Source: Actinoallomurus iriomotensis (GTDB lineage Bacteria; Actinomycetota; Actinomycetes; Streptosporangiales; Streptosporangiaceae). From it: DNA of 64,000 nucleotides. The stretch covers positions 955,898-1,019,897 of the forward strand of contig NZ_BSTJ01000001.1 of NCBI RefSeq assembly GCF_030269445.1. The letters run 5' to 3'. Below, one piece after another: positions 16,242-24,474 of this stretch. Made by a program: the position numbers and the translations under genes. Positions within the stretch are counted from its first letter, which is position 1. Every line of letters begins with the position of its first letter. The notes beneath the pieces are model-generated. The model was not told where the DNA came from and did no database searches. It saw only the letters and a list, made by a program, of their open reading frames with translations.

Positions 16242-18449
16242 TCAGGCCTTCTCGAGGTACTCCGCGCGCTCCTCGTCGACGAGCGTGGCCAGCTCGGCCG
16301 CCAGCGCGGGATGGTCGCGCAGCTCCGGATCGGCCTCCACGAGCGTGGTCGCCTCGGCGCGGGCCTCCTTGATGATCTCCTCGTCGCGCAGCAGCGTGAG
16401 CAGCCGCAGGCTCGACCGCCGGCCGGACTGGCTCTCGCCGAGCACGTCGCCCTCGCGCCGCTGCTCCAGGTCGATGCGGGACAGCTCGAACCCGTCGAGC
16501 GTCGAGGCGACCGCGTCGAGGCGCTCGCGGGCCTTGGACTCCTCCACCGCGTCGGTGACCAGCAGGCACAGGCCCGCGTGCCGGCCGCGCCCGACCCGGC
16601 CGCGCAGCTGGTGAAGCTGGGAGACCCCGAACCGGTCGGCGTCCATGACGACCATGACCGTGGCGTTGGGCACGTCGACGCCGACCTCGATCACCGTGGT
16701 GGCGACCAGGACGTCCAGCTCGCCCGCCGCGAACCGGCGCATCACCGCGTCCTTCTCGTCCGGGTGCATCCGGCCGTGGAGCACGTCGAGCCGCAGGCCG
16801 TGCAGCGGGCCCTCGGTCAGCTTGGGCGCGACGTCGAGCACCGCCAGGGGCGGCCGCCGCGCGCCGTCGTCCTCCGGGCCGTCTTCGGGGACGTCGTCCG
16901 GTGAGGAGGAGGGCTCCTCGTCGCCGATGCGCGGGCACACGACGTACGCCTGGCGCCCCTTGGCCGCCTCCTCGCGGATGCGCTCCCAGGCGCGGTCCCA
17001 GTAGGCGCGGTTGCCGGACGGCACAACGTGCGTGGCGATCGGCGAACGGCCGGCGGGCAGCTGGGTCAGCGCCGAGGTGTCCAGGTCGCCGTAGACGGTC
17101 ATCGCGACCGTGCGCGGGATCGGCGTCGCGGTCATGACGAGGACGTGCGGGCGGCCGCCGGTGGCCTTCTCGCGCAGCGCGTCGCGCTGCTCGACGCCGA
17201 AGCGGTGCTGCTCGTCGATCACGACGAGACCCAGGTCGGCGAACTGCACGTGCTCTTGGAGCAACGCGTGCGTGCCGACGACGATGCCGGCCGAGCCCGA
17301 GGCCGCGTCGAGCAGGCCCGCACGGCGCGCCTTGGCGCCCTGGGAGCCGGTCAGCAGGGCGACGCGCGTGGCGTGCTCGGCGTGCTCGGCGCCGCCGAGC
17401 TGCCCCGCCTGGGCGAGCGGCCCGAGCATCGCGACGATCGAGCGGTGGTGCTGCTGGGCCAGCACCTCGGTCGGCGCGAGCAGCGCCGCCTGCCCGCCGG
17501 CGTCCACCACCTGCAGCATCGCGCGCAGGCCCACGACCGTCTTGCCCGCGCCGACGTCGCCCTGGAGCAGCCGGTGCATCGGGTGGGTGCGGGCCAGGTC
17601 GGCCGCGATCTCGTCGCCGACGGCGCGCTGGCCCTCGGTCAGATCGAACGGCAGGCGCGCGTCGAACGCGGCGAGCAGCCCCCCGGCGGCCGGCGGCCGG
17701 GGCGTCGCGGCCAGCTCGGCCGCCGCGCGCCTCCGCCGGGCCAGCGCGGTCTGCAGCACGAACGCCTCGTCCCACTTGAGCCGCTTGCGCGCCCGCCCCG
17801 CCTCGGCCATGTCCCGCGGCCGGTGGATGCCCTGGTATGCCTCGGACAGCCCGATGAGCCGGTGGCGTCTGCGCACGTGCTCGGGCAGGGCGTCGTCGCC
17901 GAGGTCGGCGGCGTCGAGGAGGATGCGCACGCAGTCGGCGATCTGCCAGGAGGTCACTCCCTTGGCCGCCGGGTAGACGGGGATCAGCTCCTCGGCGAAC
18001 TCGCGGGCCGCGCCGGTGAGGTCACCGCCGGCGAGCGGTTTGTACTCCGGGTGGACGAGCTGCCGCTTGAGGTGGCGGCCAGAGCCGAAGAACGACACCT
18101 TTCCGGCGAACAGCCCGTGGGTGCCCGGCGGCAGCTCGCGCTCGGGTATGTAGGCGCCCTTGCCGAAGAACGTGAGGGTGAGCAGGCCGCGGCCGTCGGT
18201 GACGGTGACCTCGAGCAGGTATCCGGGCCGCTTGCTGATCTTGCGTCCCTGGATCTTCTCGACCTCGGCCAGGACCGTGACGTACTCGCCCTCGGCGAGG
18301 CTGTCGAGGTCGGTCAGCTCACCGCGCTGGGCATAGCGCCGCGGATAGTGGCGCAGCAGATCACCGGCGGTCTCCAGGTCGAGGGCGGCGAGCCTCTTGG
18401 CCGCCTTGGCCCCCACCGCCTTGACCAGTGGCTGCTCGAAAATCGTCAC
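16242..18449 (-). CDS. recG: ATP-dependent DNA helicase RecG
   Basis: A 735-residue RecG. The N-terminal wedge/OB domain (about residues 50-160, HYPRRYAQRGELTDL) recognises branched DNA; the helicase core has Walker A GDVGAGKT, the DEAD-like box VIDEQHRFGV, and motif III VMTATPIPRT, followed by motif VI QLRGRVGRGRHAGLCLL and the C-terminal TRG element. It remodels stalled replication forks and branch-migrates Holliday junctions. GTG at 18449 is preferred over the ATG eight codons earlier because GGAGG lies 10 bases before it inside that extension. The core order around it (DAK protein upstream, rsmD/coaD downstream) is conserved, although the 10.4-16.1 kb accessory block now separates recG from rsmD. 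Confidence 0.96.
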   Translation of the reverse strand: MTIFEQPLVKAVGAKAAKRLAALDLETAGDLLRHYPRRYAQRGELTDLDSLAEGEYVTVLAEVEKIQGRKISKRPGYLLEVTVTDGRGLLTLTFFGKGAYIPERELPPGTHGLFAGKVSFFGSGRHLKRQLVHPEYKPLAGGDLTGAAREFAEELIPVYPAAKGVTSWQIADCVRILLDAADLGDDALPEHVRRRHRLIGLSEAYQGIHRPRDMAEAGRARKRLKWDEAFVLQTALARRRRAAAELAATPRPPAAGGLLAAFDARLPFDLTEGQRAVGDEIAADLARTHPMHRLLQGDVGAGKTVVGLRAMLQVVDAGGQAALLAPTEVLAQQHHRSIVAMLGPLAQAGQLGGAEHAEHATRVALLTGSQGAKARRAGLLDAASGSAGIVVGTHALLQEHVQFADLGLVVIDEQHRFGVEQRDALREKATGGRPHVLVMTATPIPRTVAMTVYGDLDTSALTQLPAGRSPIATHVVPSGNRAYWDRAWERIREEAAKGRQAYVVCPRIGDEEPSSSPDDVPEDGPEDDGARRPPLAVLDVAPKLTEGPLHGLRLDVLHGRMHPDEKDAVMRRFAAGELDVLVATTVIEVGVDVPNATVMVVMDADRFGVSQLHQLRGRVGRGRHAGLCLLVTDAVEESKARERLDAVASTLDGFELSRIDLEQRREGDVLGESQSGRRSSLRLLTLLRDEEIIKEARAEATTLVEADPELRDHPALAAELATLVDEERAEYLEKA

Positions 18450-18534
18450 GGAACCCTTCCTCCAGCCATCCAACAGCCAGGTACCGACAGTTCTACCGGC
18501 TCCCGGGCCGTGACGTTCCCGAACCGCCCCCGAG

Positions 18535-20094
18535 TCACTCGACGCCGATGAGCAGCGGGTAGCGCTCCTGCCCGCCCTCGTACACGACGATCTCCACCTC
18601 GGGCCTGCGCAGGTGCTCCCGTACGGCGTCGGCGAGGCCGCCGGCCGCCTCCCCGGTGATCAGTGTGACGAGCTCTCCGCCCCCGGACAGCATCCGCTCC
18701 AGGACCCGCGTCGCCACGTCCGCCGGGTCGGCGCCGATCACGGCCACGTCGTCGTCGATGAGCCCGAGTGTGTCGCCCGCACGGCAGATGCCCGCGCTCG
18801 TGACGGCCTCCTCCTCCGCCGTCTCGAGGCGGCCGAACCGCGTCGCGCCCGCCGCGCTCGTCATCGCGATCACGTCGTCGTCGAAGCGCCGCAGCGGGTC
18901 GTGCACGGCGAGCGCGGCGAGCCCCTGGACCGACGCGCGCGACGGGACGACCGCGACGCGAACGCCGTCCTCCCGTGCGCGCTGCGCCGCCGCCTCGGCG
19001 ACCGCGAGGACCGCCCGGTCGCCCGGCAGCACGGCGACCTCGTCACCGGCCTGGACGATCGCGGCGGTCAGCTCGGCCGGCGACGGCAGGCCGCCGGCCT
19101 CACGGCGTACGGCACGGGCGCCGTGCTGCTCGAACAGGGCGGTCAGCCCCGCACCGAGGGTCACCGCCACGACGCCGCGCCCGGCGGTGCGCGCGTGCCG
19201 GTCCACGTGGGCCTGCAGGTAGGTCACGCGGATCCCGTGGGGACGGCCCGCGCGGACGGCCGCCTCGATCGCCGGGCCCGCGTCGTCGGTGTGCACGTGG
19301 ACGTTCCACAGGCCGTCGCCGCCGACCACGACGAGGGAGTCGCCGAGCCGGTCGAGCTCGGCGCGCAGTTCGGTGACCTCCTGGTCGCCGGCGTCGAGGA
19401 GGAACATCACCTCATAGGCGCCGCCGTCCGGCGCGCTCCCGGGCTCGCAGGACGCCGTCTCCCGGGGAGCCGTGCGGCGCGGCACCGCGTACGACTGGGG
19501 GAACTCCTCGCTGGCGACGGCGGCGAGCGTCTCGAGGATGACGCAGAGCCCGGCCGCGCCCGCGTCCACCACCCCGCTGCGGGCCAGCACGTCGAGCTGC
19601 CCGGTCGTCTCCTTGAGCGCGGCGCGCGCGTGCTCGGCGACGGCCCAGGCGACCGCGCCCGGCGCGCCGTCGTCCGGGCAGGCGTCCGCGGCCGCGCGGA
19701 GCACGCTGAGAATCGTGCCCTCGACCGGGTGGGCGACCGCCCGGTCGGCCAGCCGGGAGGCGTGCCGCAGCGCCTCGGCCGGCCGGCCTCCGCCGCCCAG
19801 GATCTCGGCCAGGCCGCGCAGGATCTGGCTGAGGATCACCCCGGAGTTGCCCCGCGCGCCGATCAGCGCCCCGTCGGCGAGGGCGCGCCAGGCCGAGGCG
19901 GCGTCCGCGTCTTCGGGCAGCCGCTCGACCGCCTCGGAGGCCGCCAGCACGGTCAGGTGGAGGTTGGTGCCGGTGTCGCCGTCCGGCACCGGGAAGACGT
20001 TGAGCGCGTCGATCTCCGCGCGGGTACGGCCGAGGGCGTCCGCCGCGAGCCGGCTCCACCGCCGTACGCCCGCGGCGTCGAGAAGGTCTGCCAC
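18535..20094 (-). CDS. DAK2/DegV-domain protein (FakA/YloV-like kinase)
   Basis: A protein of about 519 residues with an N-terminal DAK2 (dihydroxyacetone kinase L) domain: the ATP/Mg loop NVFPVPDGDTGTNLHLT and the ARGNSGVILSQILRG motif are characteristic. The C-terminal half resembles the FakA/YloV C-terminal (DegV-like) region, ending near GGQERYPLLIGVE. Homologues phosphorylate fatty acids bound to DegV/FakB proteins for entry into phospholipids; that role here is inferred. Placement between recG and rpmB is conserved. The start is uncertain: GTG at 20094 follows GGGAGG by four bases, while ATG at 20112 lacks a ribosome binding site but would add six residues. Confidence 0.9.
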   Translation of the reverse strand: MADLLDAAGVRRWSRLAADALGRTRAEIDALNVFPVPDGDTGTNLHLTVLAASEAVERLPEDADAASAWRALADGALIGARGNSGVILSQILRGLAEILGGGGRPAEALRHASRLADRAVAHPVEGTILSVLRAAADACPDDGAPGAVAWAVAEHARAALKETTGQLDVLARSGVVDAGAAGLCVILETLAAVASEEFPQSYAVPRRTAPRETASCEPGSAPDGGAYEVMFLLDAGDQEVTELRAELDRLGDSLVVVGGDGLWNVHVHTDDAGPAIEAAVRAGRPHGIRVTYLQAHVDRHARTAGRGVVAVTLGAGLTALFEQHGARAVRREAGGLPSPAELTAAIVQAGDEVAVLPGDRAVLAVAEAAAQRAREDGVRVAVVPSRASVQGLAALAVHDPLRRFDDDVIAMTSAAGATRFGRLETAEEEAVTSAGICRAGDTLGLIDDDVAVIGADPADVATRVLERMLSGGGELVTLITGEAAGGLADAVREHLRRPEVEIVVYEGGQERYPLLIGVE

Positions 20095-20314
20095 GCCACC
20101 TCCCATGGTCATCGTCGGCCACACGGGTGTCGGGTGGAACTCCGTCCGGCCGCGTGGCGGCCCCTAGACTTACCGGACTCCGGGCGGCTTGGGTAACCCG
20201 GCGATTCGCACCCACGGGGCGGGGTCGGCTATCCTCTACCGAAGGCTCGGTCCGGGCCTCCTTTGACGAGCGCCCGATCCCGGGCCATCCCACTCGAACC
20301 TTTGGAGCGCATCC

Positions 20315-20512
20315 ATGGCTTCCGTCTGCGACGTCTGCGGCAAGGGGCCGGGGTTCGGCATGCAGGTCTCTCACTCGCACCGCCGCACCCCTCGCCGCTG
20401 GAACCCGAACATCCAGCGGGTGCGTGCGGTCGTCGGCCGCACCACCAAGCGCATCAACGCGTGCACGTCCTGCATCAAGGCAGGCAAGGTCACCCGCCCC
20501 ACGGCGCGCTGA
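20315..20512 (+). CDS. rpmB: 50S ribosomal protein L28
   Basis: A 65-residue L28 ([25 protein letters not shown] at the start, given here in part as [16 protein letters not shown]). Two Cys pairs, CDVC near the N-terminus and CTSC at about residues 50-53, make this the zinc-binding form; actinomycetes usually carry a second, zinc-independent paralogue elsewhere. GGAGC lies 8 bases before the ATG. It is divergent from the DAK protein gene, as in Streptomyces, and the roughly 220-bp gap between them must hold both promoters. Confidence 0.97.
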   Translation: MASVCDVCGKGPGFGMQVSHSHRRTPRRWNPNIQRVRAVVGRTTKRINACTSCIKAGKVTRPTAR

Positions 20513-20646
20513 CACCACGTTCGTCGGCGCCCCTGCGCCACCACGGACTCTGCTCTCACCGGGCAGTTGCGAACGGCCGGCCTCCACACGGGCCGGCCGT
20601 TCGGCATTGCCGGTGATCTCCGCTCCGTACGGGGCAGGATGAAACC

Positions 20647-21138
20647 GTGAGAGTGGTGGCGATCTCGGACACCCACGCGCCTCGGCGGTGGCGTGAGTGT
20701 CCCCCCGCGGTGGCCGAGCACCTCCGTGGTGCGGACCTGATTCTGCACGCCGGTGACGTGTGCGTTCCCTCGGTGCTCGACGAGCTGGCCGCGTACGCCC
20801 CGGTGAAGGTCGTGCTGGGGAACAACGACGGTCCGGAGGTCGCCGCCTGGGGGGCGCCGGAGACCCTGGAGTTCGACCTCGACGGGCTGCCGACGGCGAT
20901 GATCCACGACAGCGGCCCGGCCGCCCGGCGCACCGCGCGGATGCATCGCCGCTTTCCCGAGGCCGCGCTGGTCGTCTTCGGGCACTCCCACATTCCGCTG
21001 GACGAGACCGGCGACGGCGTCCGCGTCTTCAACCCCGGCTCCCCCACCGACCGCCGCCGTCAGCCGCACGGCACGATCGGCCTGCTCCACGTCGAGGACG
21101 GCCGCCTTCTCGATGCCGAGATCGTGCCGGTGACCTGA
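20647..21138 (+). CDS. YfcE/MJ0936-type metallophosphoesterase
   Basis: A 163-residue calcineurin-like phosphodiesterase. The dinuclear metal ligands are visible in order: ISDTH (residues 6-10), HAGDV, LGNND, and the C-terminal GHSH box with FNPGSPTDRR. These small enzymes hydrolyse phosphodiesters in vitro, with unknown natural substrate. The start is GTG at 20647. It follows rpmB by 134 bp in the same direction and converges on thiD, with a hairpin between them. Confidence 0.9.
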   Translation: MRVVAISDTHAPRRWRECPPAVAEHLRGADLILHAGDVCVPSVLDELAAYAPVKVVLGNNDGPEVAAWGAPETLEFDLDGLPTAMIHDSGPAARRTARMHRRFPEAALVVFGHSHIPLDETGDGVRVFNPGSPTDRRRQPHGTIGLLHVEDGRLLDAEIVPVT

Positions 21139-21179
21139 GCGTCGCTCGGGGCGGGGTGCGCGGTCCGGTCGTCCCCGGA

Positions 21180-21215
21180 GTCGTGCGTGGCCGGGCGAAT
21201 CCGACCACGCACGAC
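21180..21215. terminator. hairpin between converging phosphodiesterase and thiD genes
   Basis: Arms GTCGTGCGTGGCCGG (21180-21194) and CCGACCACGCACGAC (21201-21215) pair over 15 bp with one mismatch around a 6-base loop. No T-run follows, but the location between two stops (21138 and 21254) fits a bidirectional terminator. Confidence 0.6.
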
Positions 21216-21253
21216 CGCGCAGGGTGAGCGGATGACCACAGGAGGTCTCCGGG

Positions 21254-22042
21254 TCAGCGGCGCTGGAGCCAGCCGTGGTCGACCGGGCCGATGCCGGCGC
21301 CGAGGGGGAAGCCGTGCTCGATCGCCCCGGTGACGTACTCCTTGGCCCGCCCCACCGCGCTCACCACGTCCTGGCCGAGGGCGAGGTGGGAGGCGATGGC
21401 CGAGGCGAGCGTGCAGCCGGTGCCGTGCGTGTGCCGGTTGTCGTGCCGTTCCGCCGCGAACCGGTATTCGCGCGTGCCGTCGAACAGCAGGTCCACCGGC
21501 TCTCCGGGCAGGTGACCGCCCTTGATGAGCGCCCATCGCGGTCCGAGCGCGCGTACGGCCTCGGCCGCCTCGCGCAGCCCGCTCTCGTCGACGACCTTGA
21601 CTCCGGTGAGCTGCTCGACCTCCCAGAGGTTCGGGGTGACGACCGTCGCGAGCGGGAGAAGCTCCGTGCGGACCGCGCCGAGCGCTCCGGGGTCCAGCAG
21701 TGCGTCACCGTGTTTCGAGACGCCCACGGGGTCGACGACGACCGGTGCGGTCACCTCCGACAGCACGGCTGCGACCGTCTCGACCAGAACGGCCGAGGCG
21801 AGCATCCCGGTCTTCACGGCCTGGACGCCGATGTCGGAGAGCACGGAGTCGAGCTGGGCGCGCACGGCCTCCGGAGGGAGCTCCCAGTAGCCCTGGACAC
21901 CGAGGGAGTTCTGGGCGGTGACCGCCGCGATGACGCTCATGCCGTGCACGCCGAGGGCGAGCATCGTCTTGAGGTCGGCCTGGATGCCCGCTCCGCCGCC
22001 CGAGTCGGATCCGGCGATCGTCAGCACGCGAGGAGGAGTCAT
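21254..22042 (-). CDS. thiD: hydroxymethylpyrimidine/phosphomethylpyrimidine kinase
   Basis: A 262-residue ribokinase-fold kinase that phosphorylates HMP and HMP-phosphate for thiamine synthesis. The N-terminal signature [22 protein letters not shown] and the anion-hole/catalytic motif [14 protein letters not shown] near the C-terminus (the GTGC box) are present; both are standard for ThiD. ATG at 22042 is preceded by a weak purine stretch only, and the longer in-frame extension is not family-like. It shares strand and neighbourhood with thiL, separated by a CBM2-type membrane protein gene. Confidence 0.96.
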   Translation of the reverse strand: MTPPRVLTIAGSDSGGGAGIQADLKTMLALGVHGMSVIAAVTAQNSLGVQGYWELPPEAVRAQLDSVLSDIGVQAVKTGMLASAVLVETVAAVLSEVTAPVVVDPVGVSKHGDALLDPGALGAVRTELLPLATVVTPNLWEVEQLTGVKVVDESGLREAAEAVRALGPRWALIKGGHLPGEPVDLLFDGTREYRFAAERHDNRHTHGTGCTLASAIASHLALGQDVVSAVGRAKEYVTGAIEHGFPLGAGIGPVDHGWLQRR

Positions 22043-22062
22043 GGGCCAAGCGTACGGCCGGG

Positions 22063-22689
22063 TCAGCAGGAGCTTCCGTTGAAGGAGCAGCCGGACGGCC
22101 GGGCCGCCGCGCCGGTGGCGACGAAGGACACCTTGACCGACTTTCCGGGCGCGATGTAGGGATGGCCGGCGGGGTTGTCCGCGACGAGGGTGTTGCCCCG
22201 GCGGACCACCTTCACGTCCCACGCGGACAGGATCTGGGCCTGCGGGTAGCGCAGAATGAGCGTCCAGCCCCTGACCGGTGCGCTCGCGTGATTGGTGATC
22301 GTCACCTGGCCGCGGAACCCGGTCGCCCCCGTCGTGAGGGTGCGGTAGGCGACGGTGACGGTCCTACGCCCGCTCCCCCGGCTCGCCCGCGGGCTGCCGC
22401 CCGCGCGCGGGATCAGCGACGAGTCGCCGTCGCGCGCCGTGCGGCGGCTGCGGCCCAGAGGCGAGGGCGAGTCGCTGACCTGCGGCTGCGTCGACTGGTC
22501 GCCCGGCGGTGGCGGCCCGCCGGCGAAGTTCAGTGAGATCTGCTGCGTGCTGATCGCGGATACGATCGCACCGATCGCCACGACACCGGTGACCGCCGGC
22601 AGGAGCGGCACCTTGCCGACCCTCCCGTGCCTGTGAGGGCCGTCCTCCTCAGGAACGTCGTCTTCCACGTCTTTGGTGTGTCGTCCCAT
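22063..22689 (-). CDS. membrane-anchored protein with a C-terminal cellulose-binding (CBM2) domain
   Basis: A 208-residue protein. Residues 1-32 are charged and cytoplasmic-looking, about 33-52 ([18 protein letters not shown]) form one membrane anchor, about 60-105 are a Pro/Ser/Arg linker, and about 108-208 match the CBM2 cellulose-binding fold: [29 protein letters not shown], and [17 protein letters not shown] are typical strands, with the family's Trp in RGWTL and SAWDV, and a terminal Cys pair ([11 protein letters not shown]). No catalytic domain is present. It is oriented to display a carbohydrate-binding module outside the cell. GAGAGGGACGGG precedes the ATG at 22689. It sits between thiL and thiD on the same strand, unrelated to thiamine. 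Confidence 0.85.
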   Translation of the reverse strand: MGRHTKDVEDDVPEEDGPHRHGRVGKVPLLPAVTGVVAIGAIVSAISTQQISLNFAGGPPPPGDQSTQPQVSDSPSPLGRSRRTARDGDSSLIPRAGGSPRASRGSGRRTVTVAYRTLTTGATGFRGQVTITNHASAPVRGWTLILRYPQAQILSAWDVKVVRRGNTLVADNPAGHPYIAPGKSVKVSFVATGAAARPSGCSFNGSSC

Positions 22690-22782
22690 CCCGTCCCTCT
22701 CCGGTCTCGGGATGTATACCAAAAGCACACCAGTCATGCCTACCAGACGAGGGGCGTCAACAGGGAGAACTGTTCCATCTGG

Positions 22783-23691
22783 TTAAAGAAAGTGGTCCCA
22801 TCCGCCGGTCCCGTACGGCCGCCCGTCCACCGTGACGCCCGCAGGTCCGGCGACCGCACGTCCGATGACCTGCCATTCCGCGGGCAGCGCCGTCTCCTGC
22901 GGAAATGTCGCCGCGAAAGCGTGATCTTCACCACCGGTGAGCGCCAGCCGCCGCGCGTCCGGCACCGGCGGGCCGGGTACGGCGTCGCCGCTCAGCTCGA
23001 TCCGGACGCCGCTCGCGTCGGCGATGTGCCCGAGGTCCTGGACGAGACCGTCGCTGACGTCGAGCATCGCGGTGGCCCCGAGGTCACGGGCGCGCAGGCC
23101 CGCCGCGTACGGCGGGCGCGGGCGGCGATGGGCGTCGACGAGGCCGGCCGGCTCCCGCAGCCCGCGTTCGAGCAGTTCGACGCCGGCCTGTGCGTGGCCG
23201 AGCCGGCCGCAGACCGCGACGACGTCGCCGGGACGGGCGCCCGCGCGGGTCAGCGGCGGGCCGTCCAGCGCGCCCAGGGCGGTCACGGAGATCAGCACGG
23301 TGTCGGAGCGGACGATGTCGCCGCCCGCGATCGACGCCTCGACCTCCGCCGACTCGTCGCGCATCCCGTCGCACAGGGCCTCCACCCAGGCGACGTCGGT
23401 CTCCGGAGGAACGCCGAGGCCCACGAGCAGCGCCGTCGGCCGGGCGCCCATCGCGACCACGTCGGCGAGGTTCTGCGCGGCGGCCTTGCGGCCGATGTCG
23501 TACGGCGGCGACCAGTCGCGGCGGAAGTGGCGCCCCTCGACCAGCACGTCGGTGGTCGCGACCACCCGTCCGCCGGGCGCGGCGACGATCGCGGCGTCGT
23601 CTCCCGGTCCCAGCTCGACGGTGGGGCCGGGTGCGAGACGCGCGGTGATCCGTGCGATGATTCCGAACTCGCCGAGTTCGCCGACGGTGAT
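22783..23691 (-). CDS. thiL: thiamine-monophosphate kinase (apparent ATC start)
   Basis: About 302 residues of ThiL, which converts thiamine monophosphate to the diphosphate. Family motifs are GELGEFGIIARIT at the start, GPGDDAAIV, VLVEGRHFRRDW, GRKAAAQNLADVVAMGA and TGGEDHAFAATFP. ThiL proteins of actinomycetes begin within a few residues of TVGELGEFG. In this frame no ATG, GTG or TTG exists between the distant upstream region (antisense to the Lrp gene) and the conserved GELGEFG; the codon before ACC-GTC is ATC at 23689-23691, spaced five bases from GGAGGT. The best reading is initiation at ATC, or a sequencing error. A longer annotation up to 23982 would run antisense through the Lrp gene and is unlikely. 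Confidence 0.85.
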   Translation of the reverse strand: MTVGELGEFGIIARITARLAPGPTVELGPGDDAAIVAAPGGRVVATTDVLVEGRHFRRDWSPPYDIGRKAAAQNLADVVAMGARPTALLVGLGVPPETDVAWVEALCDGMRDESAEVEASIAGGDIVRSDTVLISVTALGALDGPPLTRAGARPGDVVAVCGRLGHAQAGVELLERGLREPAGLVDAHRRPRPPYAAGLRARDLGATAMLDVSDGLVQDLGHIADASGVRIELSGDAVPGPPVPDARRLALTGGEDHAFAATFPQETALPAEWQVIGRAVAGPAGVTVDGRPYGTGGWDHFL

Positions 23692-23754
23692 GACCCACCT
23701 CCAGTGAAGACACGGTACGGTGACCGTCAGATTGGCAGTCCCAGGGAGGACGTG

Positions 23755-23988
23755 ATGGTGCAGGCCTACATCCTCATCCAGACCGAGGTCGGCAAGGCCG
23801 CCGAGGTGGCCGGTGAGATCTCCGGCATCCCGGGCGTGACCCTGGCCGAAGACGTCACCGGCCCGTACGACGTCATCGTCCGCGCCGAGGCGAACAACGT
23901 CGATGAGCTGGGCAAACTCGTAGTCGCGTCGATCCAGTCGGTGGAGGGGATCACGCGCACACTGACCTGCCCCATCGTCCACATCTGA
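23755..23988 (+). CDS. Lrp/AsnC-type ligand-binding (RAM) domain protein, no HTH
   Basis: A 77-residue stand-alone RAM/AsnC C-terminal domain: MVQAYILIQTEVGKAAEV, then ISGIPGVTLAEDVTGPYDVIVRAEA and a TRTLTCPIVHI end. The DNA-binding HTH of full-length Lrp proteins is missing, as is normal for this small actinobacterial family near thiL. It probably binds an amino acid or other small effector and may partner full-length Lrp proteins. GGGAGG precedes the ATG at 23755. It is divergent from thiL, whose start is 64 bp away. Confidence 0.9.
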   Translation: MVQAYILIQTEVGKAAEVAGEISGIPGVTLAEDVTGPYDVIVRAEANNVDELGKLVVASIQSVEGITRTLTCPIVHI

Positions 23989-24018
23989 CCGGTGTCCCTC
24001 CCGCCGTCAGTCTGCACC

Positions 24019-24474
24019 ATGAGACGAACCCTGGCGGCGGGCGGTGTGCTGGCCCTGCTCGCCGGATGCGGCGCCGGCACCGTCGAGGTCCCCGTGCCGG
24101 GGCCGCCCGCGGCGATCGCGTCCGTGTGCCGGAGTCTGCATGACCGGCTGCCCGCGAAGGTCCACGGCAAGGCGCGGCGCGCGACGTCGCCGAAGTCGCC
24201 GCTCGTCACCGCGTGGGGCTCGCCCGCGATCGTGGTGCGGTGCGGCGTGCCCCGGCCCACCGCGCTGAAGCCCACCTCGCAGCTGGCGGTGATCAACGGC
24301 GTCAACTGGCTGGCCGTGCCGCCGGACCGCCCGGTCACCTTCACCGCCGTCGGGCGCCGGGCCTACATCGAGGTGACCGTGCCGGGGGCGTACGAGCCGC
24401 CGGGCGACGTGCTGATCGAGCTGGCCGGCGCGATCAAGGCGGCGGTCCCCGCCAACCCCGACGGCTCCCTTTGA
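24019..24474 (+). CDS. DUF3515 lipoprotein
   Basis: A 151-residue lipoprotein. Its signal peptide ends in the lipobox LLAGC at about residues 14-18, so the mature protein is lipid-anchored outside the membrane. The body (SVCRSLHDRLPAKVHG, WGSPAIVVRCGVPRP, GVNWLAVPPDRPVTFTAVGR) matches the DUF3515 family, which commonly sits near thiL and ddl in actinomycetes; its function is not known. ATG at 24019 is preferred because the signal peptide begins there (MRRTLAAGG). Its stop TGA abuts the stop of the opposite GH65 gene so that the two stops together read TGATCA (24472-24477). Confidence 0.88.
   Translation: MRRTLAAGGVLALLAGCGAGTVEVPVPGPPAAIASVCRSLHDRLPAKVHGKARRATSPKSPLVTAWGSPAIVVRCGVPRPTALKPTSQLAVINGVNWLAVPPDRPVTFTAVGRRAYIEVTVPGAYEPPGDVLIELAGAIKAAVPANPDGSL

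Noticed and set aside
16111-17775. Arg/Ala-rich frame overlapping recG on the same strand
   Set aside because: It is a +1 frame of recG with no recognisable motif.
22783-23982. Longer thiL gene starting at 23982
   Set aside because: The extra 97 codons are antisense to the Lrp-type gene and have no similarity to ThiL; the family begins at GELGEFG.
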